64,000 nucleotides of DNA from Morinoia aosen. Taxonomy: Eukaryota > Arthropoda > Malacostraca > Amphipoda > Talitridae. The first letter of the stretch is position 1. The number at the start of each line of letters is the position of its first letter. Location of the stretch: positions 28,762,183-28,826,182 of the forward strand of contig CM059560.1 in NCBI GenBank assembly GCA_030386875.1, read 5' to 3'. This document shows positions 1 through 13,800 of the stretch, one piece after another. The notes beneath the pieces were generated by a model. That model was not told where the DNA came from and made no database searches. It saw only the letters and a list, made by a program, of their open reading frames with translations. The position numbers were made by a program, and so were the translations under genes.

Positions 1-2606
1 AGGTATAAAGTACTTCACTCAAAGAAAAGGCTGCTCAAAGTTCCATCTACGTCTCACCAACGGATTCATAGATTCTCTCATAAAATATTTCGAGGGTGCA
101 AGGAAAATCATGCGCTCGCACGAACCTTTCTCTCGTACATATCAATATTAGCTGTCGATATTAGGATGAAATTCCAACTCCCGTGTGCCGAAGGTGGTCA
201 TTGAGGGGCTTCCATAAACCAGGTAACTAAATGCTTGTAAATTTTTGTTTAATATACACGTAATCACAAGCAAATGAATATAAAGCCCTAGTAATCTTTA
301 GTCCAGTTCAGTTTTGAATGTTTAAACTGAATTTTTAACCCACTTCCCATTTGCTGCAGAAAATTTAGAGCAGCGTCGACCTTTAAATGCAATTCATTTA
401 TTGAGAAAATAGAGTCGGACATCTTCTGTATGTGTGCGTTATCTAATGAGGAAATAAGGCCTAGCTATAAATAGCAAGCGATGCAGTGCAGGCTGTGTGA
501 AATTAACACTCGCCAGGAGCTTCCCTAGAACCCGTACTGAGGCTCTACTTCACCGTAACGCAATGCTAAAAGTTCGGCCAGCTCTCGGGCTCACATTCCA
601 TCCTCGCGCGGAGCTCCCGTAAAAGAAAGTCAGGTAATCGTTACTGTAAGTTGCGACGAATCTTGCATGACTAATTCTCCAATAGTGAAACGTAATTGCG
701 GCCCGAAGTTTTGATGAAGAAGATTAGGGGGTAACTTGAGGATGGTAGCGGTCACATTAATCAGTTCCAAGAGTCTTTCACGCCAACTAACGACCTGGGA
801 GAAATTAACTCAGCGATCTTTTAACGTGTTTTTGGTAATTAGGAAGAAGTCGACCTATTAATTGGGCTAGGTTTGCAGTGTTCATTGGGCTTTAAATACA
901 GTATCGCTGAAAAAGTTGTCTACAATTTCCTAACGACAACAATGAAAGAAGTTTGCGAGCACTTGACTTTGCAGATAGCGACACAAAAATGGCAAATGCA
1001 TAACTGCTCCGAATCAACTTTAATTCTGGATACACACGCAGTCCATGATGGAGCATACATAATGTAGTCATTTTAAAAACGATTTAAAAACGCGTTAAAC
1101 AACCTCGAGGAAAGCAAACGACTTAAGAGCGTTTCATTTAACACAAGGGAAAAAAGTGGAGGCATATTATAGTAAACGTGGCTCCATTTCTAGTGTGAAG
1201 TCAGCTTTTATGTGGAATTTCTATGCTTGCAAGGTGCCCATAATGTTCATGTTCCCGAAATACATTATTGCATGCGCAAATATGTCAATCAGTAGCTCAG
1301 CGTTTTGGAACGTGGCCTGCTAATAATTGATGCTAGTACAAAATAATTTATTTCTTAAGTCTGAACTTAGAATATCATTTAACCTGTCTTACTGTCTAAC
1401 TGCACTTGTTTCTGTGAACGTAGAAAAAAATGTGGTAAATATTCTCCATAAAGTGGTAATAAATGTGGTGATGGACGATAATGACTACAGACAAGGTTGG
1501 AAAAAGGGCACTTAACACAGTTACTTTCCGCTGTACTGCGAAAGCTAGCGCACATAGGAATATAGAGTCATCGGCACATAGAAAAATCAAAGCTGTTTAT
1601 CGCGCATTCATAGTTTCTGTCATGCGCATATTTAGATCTAAATGCGCTTCTCTCATAAACACATCGCTGAAAATACGTAGAAAGCCTAGAAACAAGATTC
1701 TTTGAAATTATTCCCTTCAGTTCCAGGATGAAAGTATCTAATCATGAACTACCAAAAACACCTGAATCGTATAATACATTTCATTCGACGTTTCATGAAA
1801 TGTTGAACACGCATGGTGCAGTTTTAGAAAACGAACTGAAAGGAATATACAATTTAAATTAGTGAAACATTGAAGTTTTATATTCATTAATCTACACGGT
1901 AACCCACGAAAGAAGTGAGTGAACTTAATTTTTTTCTTTGCTTGTATTACACGCTTTTGGACTATTCGATTTTGAACGATTATATGATACAATTTTGGAA
2001 CGATGCTATTTCAAAATTTTTGATGATTCTATATTTCACCGACGTGAACATGAGACACTAGCATCCTTTTTGTGTTATTCTGACATCCACTTATGATCCA
2101 TAAATAATTTCTCAAATAAAATATATCATTCATGACAACTTTTTCTCTATCAGATAGTTTCGCAACTGAATTTGAAGTTTTATCTCTGCGCAACAAAATC
2201 ATGTTGAATAATTCCTGATACATTCCGCACTCCACCAAATTTTGCATCCACTTACTTCACCAAGAGCTCGTGGGAAAAATACTTTTCAAGCTTATTTTAA
2301 AATTTCCGGGGACACGAGCTTTTGAATACCCTAATGTACGCATGCCAGAGTGACAGCATTCTCAGCAGCAACCCCTGATGTCAAGACACTTTCTCGTAAA
2401 TCTGATTTCGAGGAAAATTTTTGCCGGTGTTTTCAAGTGGTTCCGTACCATAGCGATAAATTCTTTTCTATGCTCAGTTTTGCTTCAGCGTTTTCTTGCT
2501 CTTATTTCTTGAAGTACTTTAATTTTCTTTCATGCTTGTATAATCCCATAATCACGTGCTAAAATTAGAGCTCTCAATCTGGAGTTTTGTTCTTTACTAT
2601 ATAGTA
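1..2606. other. non-coding stretch with a possible promoter
   Basis: I see no convincing coding region; the open frames are short and composition-driven. The only structured part is a TATA-like box near 466 followed by a moderately GC-rich patch that ends in a splice-donor-like sequence at 633/634, described separately. The remainder is AT-rich DNA without recognisable repeats. Confidence 0.5.
466..633 (+). promoter_or_regulatory. candidate TATA promoter and 5' non-coding exon
   Basis: TATAAATA lies at 466-473. About 20-30 bases downstream the sequence becomes richer in GC and CpG. The patch ends at AAGTCAG|GTAATC (donor at 634), which fits a splice donor. The only ATG in the patch (about 562) opens a frame of 19 codons that stops at TAA before the donor, so the exon would be non-coding or carry a short upstream frame. 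This is inference from motif order only. No downstream exon could be tied to it, and a chance TATA in AT-rich DNA is quite possible. Confidence 0.3.
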
Positions 2607-3157
2607 CAAGGTGGGCCAGAAGAAACCGCCCTTTTCATTTGCTAATAAAAGGAAAACTATGAACGCTAGGAAGTTGAAGTTTGTTTTATTTGAACATTTT
2701 TATGATTTATCAACACTATGTTTTGATTGTAATATCGTTTAAATAACTACCACGGTTATTTTGATAAATTAGGACTCTTTTCTTTGCCGTTTCCATAACG
2801 CTCCGTAAGTGTATCAAGCGAGAGTTGAGCTATTCCATATAAAATGTTGTTTTTAAATTCTTGTAAATTTGTTGGATTTGTTACATAAACTCGAGACTTA
2901 AGGTAGCCCCACAAGTAGAAGTCGCATGAGGACAAATGTTGAGAACGAGGAAGCCGAGGGATGTTACCAAATCGCGAAATCAAGTGGTTTGGGAAGCACT
3001 CTCCCAACAATGTCATTGTTTCTCTTGCTGTTGATAAACATAGTGTTGATAAACCATAAAATGTTATTCTTTCAAATAAAATAAGTTGCAACTTCATAGC
3101 ATTCACAGTTGTTCTTGTATTTTCAAATTAAGGGTCGGGTACTTCTGACCCACCCTG
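2607..3157 (-). mobile_element. internally deleted mariner-type transposon
   Basis: The element is bounded by terminal inverted repeats of roughly 35 bp. The left begins CAAGGTGGGCCAGAAG and the inverted right end reads CAGGGTGGGTCAGAAG. A TA lies immediately outside both ends (2605-2606, 3158-3159), the expected Tc1/mariner target duplication. At 551 bp it is too short for a full transposase gene of about 1 kb. It retains only a 3' coding fragment on the minus strand. Its right end directly abuts a second small TA-flanked element at 3160. Confidence 0.8.
2756..3106 (-). pseudogene. mariner-type transposase, C-terminal fragment
   Basis: The minus-strand frame of 116 codons contains TARETMTLLGECFP, then SRFGNIPRLPRS and CDFYLWGYLKSRVYV. 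This is the layout of arthropod mariner-like DDE transposases around the last catalytic Asp (consensus WPPRSPDL-PCDFFLWGYLKS). The Asp in CDFYLW is retained, but the WPPRSPDL motif has decayed to LPRSQHL. The DNA-binding domain and the first part of the catalytic core are absent, so it cannot encode an active transposase. It lies wholly within the inverted repeats at 2607-3157. Confidence 0.75.
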
Positions 3158-3159
3158 TA

Positions 3160-3357
3160 CAAGGTGTCCGCAAAAAATGTATTCGATGATTTATGTCTTT
3201 ATGACACAATATTATCTTGTCTTGATTATTAAGTAGTATTTTATAGGGATAAAAGCTACAGAATGTATCGAAGTTAAACTGTTTTACGATATCGTAGATG
3301 GACTGCTGTGTGTTATTATATTTTGAATTACTGGACACATTCTCCGTGGGGACCCTG
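3160..3357. mobile_element. small TA-flanked MITE
   Basis: A 198-bp segment starts CAAGGTGTCCGC and its inverted right end starts CAGGGTCCCCAC. Similarity continues for about 28 bp, with roughly two thirds of positions matching. A TA flanks each end (3158-3159 and 3358-3359). The left TA is shared with the preceding mariner remnant. No coding capacity is visible. The ends resemble those of Tc1/mariner-derived MITEs but differ from the neighbour's, so this is probably a different family that inserted at the terminal TA. Confidence 0.55.
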
Positions 3358-3360
3358 TAC

Positions 3361-6300
3361 GACCTTGTCAAAAAATAAAACTTTGTGTCTGTCAAAATAT
3401 TTTGGGAAGTACGTGGAGAACGGGTAATATTACTAACCCAAGAGGAGTAGCTCTGTTACGCTTGAACGTTCTCTAGAATTGTTATGAAAACTTGCATCGG
3501 CTGACTGCGACGCTTCAAGCACCTTTAGCTTGTGAGCTTGGCGGGTGGATAATGGCCGAGTTACTCCTCAATTATTTGACAACATTTCTGGAAAGTGAGA
3601 TATGAAAGACTCCAACTTATTTGTATTTTACGAATTCATTCAAGAGTTTATTTGAAACGAGTGAATAATTGATCCTCCGTTCATTTTTAGCACTCACTAT
3701 TTCATTAATATACAATTCGTTATCAAATCAGAAATTAACTGTAAGAACATTATAAAACTTTGAATTCAGAGAAGAGTCTGTTAAATAGTTATTCAAAATC
3801 TGTTCTTGAATTGCGTGTTTTACTCGCTTTAAATTGAGTTCTGTCCTACAATATGTAAATTTAAATGTTATTTATATTTCATGTTTCTTCGAAGACCAGT
3901 TACTGAATGAAATCCAATTTTTAGCACTGGTTTGAAATAAAAAAATAACTTGTTGCAAGTTCATCAATATCTGCTATTCATCCATTTTATCTAAATCAGT
4001 GAAGATGAAAAAAAATGTACCATGAACAACATACAATTTCACTAGATGCAGTAGAAATTGAAAACAGTGGTGCAGTTGATGAATCAAGTTAGAAATTAAG
4101 ATAACCAAAGGAGTCCGAGGCACTTGCAAGGCTTCGGAGCTGGAGACGAAGCTCTGCAGAATTTGCGTCGACGAGGATTGCGCTCAATCCTCTTCCATTT
4201 AGAGCCGCAAATTGGCAAGCCTTGAAACGTATGTAAGCTTGTATTCGCACCCTTTGATTCCCCTGCATATCTCATCTTCCTCGATCTAGCGAAATCCTTT
4301 CTTTTCTTTGTTCCACCTGAGTATTGTAATGTCTCAGGTCAAGTGTACTTTATAACCCACCAGCCAAACTTGAACGGGAATTGCTTAGCTAGATCTTGTA
4401 ATTTATTTGGGCCCAGGTTGTGACACTGAGAATTTGCTGTTCATTCTGAAAAGGACGAATAATCTGCTTCAAAGTGACTGCCGTTTTGTGATTACAGTTG
4501 CGTAAATTGGGTCCTAATTAGCATAATGGCACTTATGAATGTGCTCCGGAAACACAGAGGAAAAATTTCCTATCCCTTTCTGGTTTAGGTATTCATACTG
4601 TGGTGCTTCTTCAGAGGATTAGAACACTAGAAGTCAGAGCAGAAAAATTTATGCGGTGGAGAAACAACGCTGTGTCAGTATTAAATATTAAAACGATTAT
4701 CGAAGTTCACGATCACGAAGGTAAAATTCAGTTTGTTTGGCGGGTGCGTAATTTTCTTTTATAATGCCGTGTGGAAAATATACCTATTGTCTCTTGCAAA
4801 CAACGTAGCTTAAGCCTATCAGAATAAAGTGTCGTCTGCATGCTACTGCTAGGTAAATTTTCAAATTCATAAACTGTCTATTAGCAGAGCTGATAAGCGA
4901 TTTTTCAATTTCTGTATTATAAGTTAGCAGCGGAAACTTGATCGCTTTCTATTGATACTCTTTTTACATTCCTAGCATTACTTGATGCCTACTCCTACCA
5001 TGAAAAAGTGAATGAACTTGGAAAATGAACCGCAAACATCACCACACAAGCTAAAAAACTGGAAAGACATAATTCCCACTCAGTTACCCCGGACTCATAC
5101 CAGCTCACTCAGACGGTCTCTGTCAGCGAGTTTAAATGCTGTTTTTGCAGTGAGCTGGCACGGCTCCCGAGGAAGCCATCAGTCCAGTTTAGGTGCCATT
5201 CATTGAAATAATGAGCCCCTGTGCGAATAGTACAAAAAATGAATACACCTCGAGGATCGCTTCGCAGAATTTATCGCAAAGTACGTCTTCGCTGCATTTC
5301 TTAATCCACTGTTGAAATCTAGACCGTTTCGTAGGCGCGTTGAAGAGAGATTGTATGGTATGCTGTATATACGGCAGTTTCAGGCTGAGTACAGGCGCCT
5401 GCCCTGAACATGAACTGGGCGCTTATTGCTACCTCCAGCTGAGCAGGTATTTTGTTTAAAGCTGTCGAAAAATTTTTGAAGAAAATTTCGTTCATGGGCG
5501 AATATCGACCATTCGTCTCTTCAATACAAAAAAAATACAGGTAACTGAAACGCATTCGTTGTTCGATCATGAGCCTTTCTCTAAAACGGAAAACAAGTTT
5601 TTTTTATTGAAATTTAAGTTTTAAAAACAAGCAGAATCTTAGTTCTGCAGCTTTTGTTCCACTTCCAAATTTCTTGGTTACCATTTAAAACTTGGTATCC
5701 CTCAGAATAGAAAAAAAACAAATTTTTCTTGTTTAAAAATCAAGAACTTTTATGTGATAAATTTCCATGAGACGCTACATAATTTTGCTAATTTAATTTC
5801 CTAAGCCACTGTTACCTATTACTGCAAAAAAACATTGCATGATGTTAAAGGAATTTCTACAATAGACAACAATAATTATTAATGTACCTCACACGTATTA
5901 ACTTTTTTTCACACTTGAAAACATAGGTACTTTATATTTTAGCTTGTGTTAGGTGTAGAACCTCGTACATAAAATTCAAAAATGAAACGTACGGGTTATA
6001 AAGTCACTCACTCAAACGACAAAATAAAAACAAACACAAAATTGATGTACGAGTCTTCATGAACTTCGTCAAAACTTTTGTTAAACCAACAAATCCGGAT
6101 ACGTCAATTAAAGTCTGTGTGTATTACAAAATTACAAATTAGTGCCCTCATAGGTGAAAATAGTATTTCCGCACCTAAATTTAATGATCTAGACAAAGCC
6201 AATGTAATATGCCAGTTGAAATGTGACAGAGGAGCTTGTAAGCGAGGTAAAATATTACTCTTGTTGACGAGGATGACAATGAAACAAAAACTAACTGCTA

Positions 6301-9300
6301 ACAAATACCAAGGCACTATATATTTCGATCATTACTATTTCCGCGTTGGTCATAGCTGTAAGCCTTCGAATGAAGACCTCTTTCCAAATGCAAATATTTT
6401 ATAAAATGTTGTTAAAAAAGAGCATGTTCAAATAATAGAAGCGTTGCATATCCATAAACTCAAACCTACCGCCAACAAAAAACTAATTACTTTTTTGCCT
6501 GACAATTATTAGAACTGTGGCCTAAAAGTGTGATGAAACCGTTCGATCGTTCATTTCATCTCTATCGCTTGTGCCAATAACATTTACAGTTGTGCAATAC
6601 CCTAACCTAGTCTTCCAAGTGCACATTCCCATGTTACAAATTTTGTCTCCAATCATTATTTTTTTGTGCTGTGATTTTCAACATTCTTACTGTGTCTGAT
6701 ATAGCTTAAGTATTAGATATGCATTTTTATCAATGTGACTGAAAAAGTACCTGTGTATTTTCAGCCTGAAGATAATGTTTTTACATCGAAGCGTCACTTT
6801 TCAAATACTGCAGAGATATTGAATTTTTAACGATTGACAGTGTTTCATTAAGAATGTTGAATGAATTCCTTCTTACGTTAACACACGATGAACTCGAACT
6901 ATTTCGTAAAATTGAAAAGTTGGTAAAGCAAATAAACCTAAAGTCATGAACATGGAGTATTCCACATGAAAATACACATTGATGACATCACGACTCTTCA
7001 AACATCATGATTTTCATCATAATCTCGTAAATAAAAGTAAAGAGTATTTACAAAATAACTTAGGAAATGAACCTAAATTTAATGTTGTATTAATTTAAAA
7101 ATCTAGATGGAGCACAGGCTTTATGGATCTATCATAATTATCGATTGTTCCCTCAGGCCCTTCAATGGTGTACGTGCACGTTAAACAGACAAGACCTCTT
7201 CTTTACGAAATATGCCCTGTGTTTAAAAAGAATTGCAAATTGATTGCGAGGCTAAGACACTACCACACTGAGATATTAAACCTGCCTCCGTCTCATAATT
7301 TGTCAGGCCGCCACACAGCTCCATCATTTAAGGCACGCACGAGCCTCAGGTCGTCGGAGCGGGGCTGCAGAAGGGGATATGAGGACACTGTAGACGCTGC
7401 TCTTCTTTTATGTGCGCCCGCCTCTCGTACTTCTGCACTCTTAACCAGCGAGCCTGCGAGAAACGTCTCAGAGATTGTTCATTCTAAGGGTAATATTTTC
7501 GCAATAAATTACTTTGCCATTCGTTTTTTTTTCATTGAAGTTTCATTACTTCGCCTCATTTTTCTTTCTGTTTATCTGTAAATATTATTTGGCGATTTAT
7601 TTTTTTCCCTACTTCAATTTGGCAATTATTTGGCGATTTCCTGTAATTTCCTTATTCACATTAAGTTTAGAGTCTTACGGCACTATAATGTGCATTGCAA
7701 TTTAAAACAACGTGCAAAATAAGCCATCAAACATTAACATGACTGCTGCAGAATACAGGATATGCCGGACTGATGACAGGCGGTAGGCTTTTACTAAGCT
7801 CCTTTATTATGAAAACTATTCTAGGCTTCCCAAAACGGAAGAAATAGCCATGCATTCTAGCTTTTTGGAAATTCAAGCAAGGTTTTAAGATATGAATGTC
7901 TACAATGAATTGAAACTTTTTGTTTGGGAAAAATAAAGTTTTAGTTTTTCGTTCACCTTTCAAATTGTTTATTTCTTTGACGCCTGGGTGAAACATGCTC
8001 ATTCAATTGAGCCGAGGGGTTGACCTAGCTGAAGATTGCGATTTTGATAGTATTAGTGTGCGTTCTTGTGATAGATTTTTCATTCATTTCAAAATGGCAT
8101 GATCGATGGTTAGCGAACTAGGGAATGATAGTTAGCTATCTAGATACATTATTTACAGTGCTACTTCCTTAGCCGAACGTTGATGTTTAATGAAAGATGA
8201 AAATTTTTATCCCCGTTCTAGCCAATAAGTCGATTCCGCACAGTCGGGGCTGGCTTTGTAAACACGAAAGCTTGCTATTATTATGTGTTCTTACTACTGT
8301 GGCAATGTAGTTGTGCTTATTTATTGGACTCTTGAAGCTGAGGAAACTTTTTATTAAAAAAAAAAAGTCTCCCTCTGTTCGAGTTACTCAATTTCGGCAA
8401 CCAAACTGACGTATGAAAAACCTAAGATATTCCACCCATAAGCGTACATGAGAACGTTTTACAAAGTAGTCTCTGCATTACTCCGATCAATGCAGTGAGA
8501 TTCAGATGTCCTCACCCTAAATGGTAAATTTGGAGGGTACGATATGATCAACCATGCTATGAAGCGCTTTGTGAATTTTCACTTTACGTATCTGAAAATG
8601 CTGCTAGTTTTTCGCTTAAGTGTCCTAGCAGGATCAATTCGCAAATTCGTTTTTTCTTTCAAACATATGTTGTTCTTCGTCACCACTTAGCAGGTTAACC
8701 AACATTGGGGGAGAAAATAAGTTTCACTTCAGTTTCCATGAGATGATAGCCATGAAAGAATAAAGGTTCTGTGTTTCTATGGGGGAAATACCTTGCGAGA
8801 GAGGGTGGATGAACAGTCTGGGTGCTTCAAGCTGTGAAATGATGTTCGTGGACTAAACTTACAGCTTCAATGCCATGGCTGCCTGTCGCACGACACTTGT
8901 CGAATGTTCTGGCACTCAATACATTTTCCACGGTTTTGTCCTCGGGCTATGAAAGCTCCCTGCAGAGCTTCACAAAAAACAACTCATTTTTATATCCACC
9001 TCAATGAAATTTGAATGTCGCTTCCTTGGAACCAATCACAGGCTTTCAGTGCAGAAGACTGACAGAAAGGAAAATATCTTAACCACTTCTTGCCTTCTCA
9101 AATTTTTATTAAGCTTGAACTTTCAAGGCTGCGAAACTTAGTGTTAAAATTCTTGTGTGGTAAAATGAATGCGGCATTCTGCCGAAAAAAAGCTTTGATT
9201 GCGTGCAAACCTACATATGTGAAACAAAGCTCAACGGCACGTTAATATTTCAATGTAATTTTTATGTACTTATTTTTTTCAAAGATATGAATGGGTAAAA

Positions 9301-12300
9301 AGTGTTTTACTAATTATGTGTTTTATTGTTTTAGAATTTTTTAGCCAACTACGAAATTGAAAAAAGTTCGTCGTTCTTAGAACTTTTTTGAAGTAAAAAT
9401 TTATTCCACGTTGAATAATCATCTCATGAAATTTAGTGAATATTCACGTTCAAAACTTGATGGTTCAGTTCTGCTTACTAGTATGATTTTTTTAATTTCA
9501 AGTGCTGGAATTTTACAACTCCCATTAATTTTCAACTCTTTCGACAAAATGATCACAGAAATTTATTTCCATTGGGGGTACGAGTACGCGGCTGAGACAT
9601 TTTATTAACAAAACGTTGGGTGGAAAATGACTTCATCTTCTTTATATCCCAATACCCGTCGCATCTCATATGGTATGATAAATACGATACTTGATTTTCA
9701 GTCTAATTTAAATGTGTTTCGAAATACGATTTCTGTTCTGCATATTATCGGAATTGAATCACTCTGAGTCTGCGTCAATGGTGAGACATTCTAGACATCG
9801 TAGCCTATGGTGATTTCTATACCTGGAAATCAAATTATGGAAAAGATTTCAATCCATAATAAGTTATCTCAACATTTCAATTGACATTAAATAGCTCTGA
9901 TCTAATGTTCAGCTCATTGGTTTTCAATGTGTTCAATCACAGGTCTGTCGCATATTGCGTTATACCGTCAGGTATGTACTCCAGAAGTCCTGAAACTGAA
10001 ACACATTCTAACTTACGCTTTCTGTTTCTCCTCAAATTTCAACAACTTCCTCTTAAGCTTGAAAATCATCAGAATCTAAATTTTACTCCATTTTCTTAAA
10101 GACTCTCTGCATTGAAATAGTATGAATTACAATTTTCTTTTATTGCATTTCTCATTTTGTTTAGAGAAAATAATAAAAATGTAGCGTGTATGATATAATG
10201 AAGACACCCATAATAATGGTAACTAATTCTTCACAAAAAAGGGTAAATTTAACCCTGTTTAATTTATGGAAAATTCTGTAAAATAGATGAAAGCATATAC
10301 TATAGAGTAAACCGGGTGTCACTCAAAAATGTCTTCGTCTTTTTAACTGAATGTATCTCCGCTTTCAATTAACGTATTTGAATTGTCTTTTTTTCACAAT
10401 GTAGTAAATTTTGTTTCCTTTTCGAATATTTATGTTTTTGAAAATCAGTTGAATAACCACTTCACAGGGATCGATTTACTGAAAGAGGTAGAAAAACTAA
10501 TTATTCAACGGAAAATTTTTAGAAACAACACGTTTTTTTTTCATTTCTCAATACCTACTGCTAAAATTAATTTCACAATGATGTATCCAACATACTACCA
10601 AGTAATTAAACCCTCTGAGAGGTTTCAAGTGTTGTTGTGAATTGTGTAAAATGAGGTAACATGTACCATATACTTACACAGTCGGCGAATTGAAATTTTT
10701 CTACTAGAAAATCTTTTATTTTGACTCTGCACTACATAGTGTCTTCCGTGACTTGAATTACCCACTGCGATTGGGACATCACACCTGCTACAATTACATA
10801 TTTCTAATGCATTTATTAAAACATGTAATCGATTGATTGAAGTCTTAGAAACCCGTCTTACAGACCTTGTTCTTCTTTAGCAACTTCAAAGGCTATTTTA
10901 AATAGAAGATACAGTGAGTGTAGTTAACTTTCTAATTATTCTATTCAAGACCCCTATTTTCCTTTTCCACGCCACTCATGCGATTACCCCAAAACTAGAG
11001 CAATAGACGTTGAAAAGTTAAGCATATCACATGCATAAATTAAATCACAACTTGAAACTGTTTCTCATCAATGAGGAACTCTAGCTCTTTCTCACCTATA
11101 ACGAAGTGTTTGCCGTTGAAATCTCAATATGGGGATAGGAATCCAAAGACGAAATCGTATGCAGTCTCGGCAAAGACAGGAAGCAATGATTGTGAGGGTC
11201 ATTATTTACTAATAATGTTAGTAACAATCTTTCCAAGTGTGTTAGGGATGATCTGTCAAGAGGAATGTGATTACCCTGCTCAGGCTGTGAGTGATCATGC
11301 TCTTCTAGGAATGTGAGCGTTCATGCGTATCTAAGGGGGTGTGTTATCGTGCTATGCTGTGAATGTGACTGACCAAAATAATTTGCAAAAGTATCCCAAA
11401 TCATCGCTAACACAAGCCATTGACTATAGTTATAGGAGGTGTGATTGCAATTCTTCAAATGCTTTAGTTAATCAGGCGCAGATGTTGAGAGTGAAATGCA
11501 CCCAGTAATAGACGTGAATGCACATTTTAGTGCTTCAGCATTAAAAACTGTTAGGGTTAAGATTTTCCATTGTTGCCTTACTAAGCAATTCAATTAATCC
11601 CACAAAAGATAAGTTTGAACTGAACAATTAATATATATTCAAATTAAATACCTACGTGTTGCAGAGTTGTTAGAAGAGTTAGCTTGTTGAACAATTTGAA
11701 TGTTTATTTTTAAAATACTTCCATGTGTTTTTTTAGCTGCGCCCCTACTTTTTTAACTAATTCAGCTGAAATTCCTTACAGCGTGAATTGTGTGTTTGAA
11801 AATATTTGCATTCTTCTTGGCAATCTCAACGTTCAATTTGAATACTTTGTTGGGAGTAAGAGTAGCCTTGTAATGCAAATTTTAAGGTCATTTCGTAGCT
11901 ATATTTGCTTCCTCTTGCTCAATGGTTCTGGTATTCTTTTCTTGCACACGGCAGTCTAAAATAACCGAAAATTCTTGAATAGGAAACCAAACTCAGGACG
12001 TAGGAGATAATAGAGTTCATCACTCTAAAAGCCACAAAAGAGAAAGCCAATATTTTACGTCAGGTTAATATTGGGAGAGAAGGTTTTATAAAGGCTTACT
12101 ATTTCTTACGAATTTCAAAGAGGGATTAATACAAACATCTTGACTTTTTCGAATTTCGTTGCATCACTCTTCAGACACATATGTCACTTCTTAGCTTAGG
12201 CTTTTTTTATGAAGAACCAATTATGTCGAACTGATTTTGAGCCCAGGCTCCATCACCTTGAAAACAATAACTTCTATTGTTCTTTTACAAATGTTATCAT

Positions 12301-13680
12301 ATTGTTAGAAGGTTAATACATCTCTTTCTTCAAAGGTAATGAAGAGATTTCTCAAGAAAATTTGTATTTATTCGTACTTGTTGATATTTAAATGGTATTT
12401 AAAGTGTATTAAGTGTATTATGGAGTTCCAGGCGTGCCGTGAGTCCTGGACTTGCGGCTGAGGAACTAAAATATGAGATGATTTTTAGGACAAACTATCT
12501 GAGGAAGTCTTAGGTATTACCGTGGGCTTCTGCGGAAGGCTATGTTTTCTTAAAAAATGTACATAAAGCTGTCTGCTACGAGTTGTTGCTGAGGCGATGA
12601 ATTAGTTCAGAATACGTGTTTTTCTCCTCATTTAGCTGAATATCTTGTTCAATGACTAATTTTTTCTAGCCGTTGGTATCATTGCCGTACGTTAACTTTT
12701 TAACAAGCATTGTTGAACTCTTACTACCGTTATTATAGCGACCATCATTAAACTGGCACTGACATCGGGAAATCACCGATAACTGAACGAGGGATGAACT
12801 GCCACATAGGAAAGAACTTCAATAAACAAATTCGGTAACAAATTTAACAAGAAATACACCATAGAAGCTATTTTCCAAAAAGGACTGTTTAGTCCTGTAA
12901 ATCGTTTAAAAGTTAAAATTATTTTGGTAAAGATCTAACTAACGCTCATTCTTCTTGAGCTGGAGTTCACAGTGATATGCTAATATTAATAAATGTTCCT
13001 TCCTAAAAATAACAATTTTGTGAATTTTGCAAGCCATGGACGTTCACAGATTTTTCAGCTCCACCTGGAGTGATCTTGAAAATACACTCAAGTGGAACTC
13101 TGTGGATTGTGTTAGTGTATTTTTAAATTTCATATATAAATTTGCAACTTGCAATTTTTTTTATAATTCCTCTTCGTGAAAACTTGATTTTATATTTCAA
13201 TTTGCGACTGCTCTTCGTGAAAACTTGAAGCCTTTGCAAATACTACACGTGTTGCTGTCAATAGTATAGAGGGTGCGAGGTAATTTGAATGACCACAAAT
13301 ATCCAGACAGGAACAGCGTTATTCTCCTGGATCTCTGAGCTCATTATCAACGTTCGCGTTGTTTTAAAACCTAAAATATAGTAAAATAAAGATTTTTATA
13401 TCTCCTGTAACCAGTAGCAATTTGAAACAAATTGAAGAAAATAATTCAATAAGAATAAAGCTTTTGTTTAGTAAAGAATGTTTATCATTATCTCGATTAT
13501 AATTACCTTGCGTTTAAAAAAATCATTGCTCAAGAACTACACATTGAATTTTTCGAGTTCATCAAGCATTAAAATAATTAACTACGTGCAGTATTTTTCC
13601 AGGCACTGAATAAATAGTGAGCAGATTTACCTAGAAAATTTGCCGTGCTGTTTTTCCGGCCGTTTGCGTCAGAAGGAGCG
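3361..13680. other. AT-rich non-coding stretch
   Basis: No gene is supported. Open frames here (for example 6078-6404 and 7165-7581) match no family I recognise and lack splice or start context. Notable items are a nested hairpin at 4127-4224, a GC-richer patch with several CpGs at about 7300-7470, and a 41-bp-offset direct repeat of TCTTCGTGAAAACTTGA at 13171 and 13212. The rest shows no structure I can name. Confidence 0.5.
4127..4224. ncRNA. nested hairpin, possible structured RNA or relic
   Basis: Three complementary pairs nest within 98 bases: CAAGGCTT (4127-4134) with AAGCCTTG (4217-4224); AATTTGCG (4160-4167) with CGCAAATT (4206-4213); and AGGATTG (4174-4180) with CAATCCT (4185-4191) around a CGCT tetraloop. 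The region is more GC-rich than its surroundings. It could be a structured RNA, a foldback relic, or coincidence. No family is recognised. Confidence 0.3.
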
Positions 13681-13800
13681 CTGCAATATGAGTAATATGA
13701 GCACTGCAATATGAGCAATATAAGCACTGCAATATGAGCACTGCAATATGAGCAATATGAGCACTGCAATATGAGCAAAATGAGCGCTGCAATGTGAACT
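13681..13800. repeat. minisatellite with 23/14-bp units
   Basis: Units starting CTGCAATATGAGCA occur at 13681, 13704, 13727, 13741, 13764 and 13787. Most are 23 bp; one is 14 bp and lacks the internal 9-bp AATATGAGC extension. The array therefore grew from a 9-bp and a 14-bp block. Open frames on the minus strand across it (Leu/Ile/Cys/Ser repeats) are by-products of the array. Confidence 0.9.

Noticed and set aside
6078-6404. 108-codon plus-strand frame
   Set aside because: No recognised motif, no splice context and AT-rich composition; an antisense frame is open as well.
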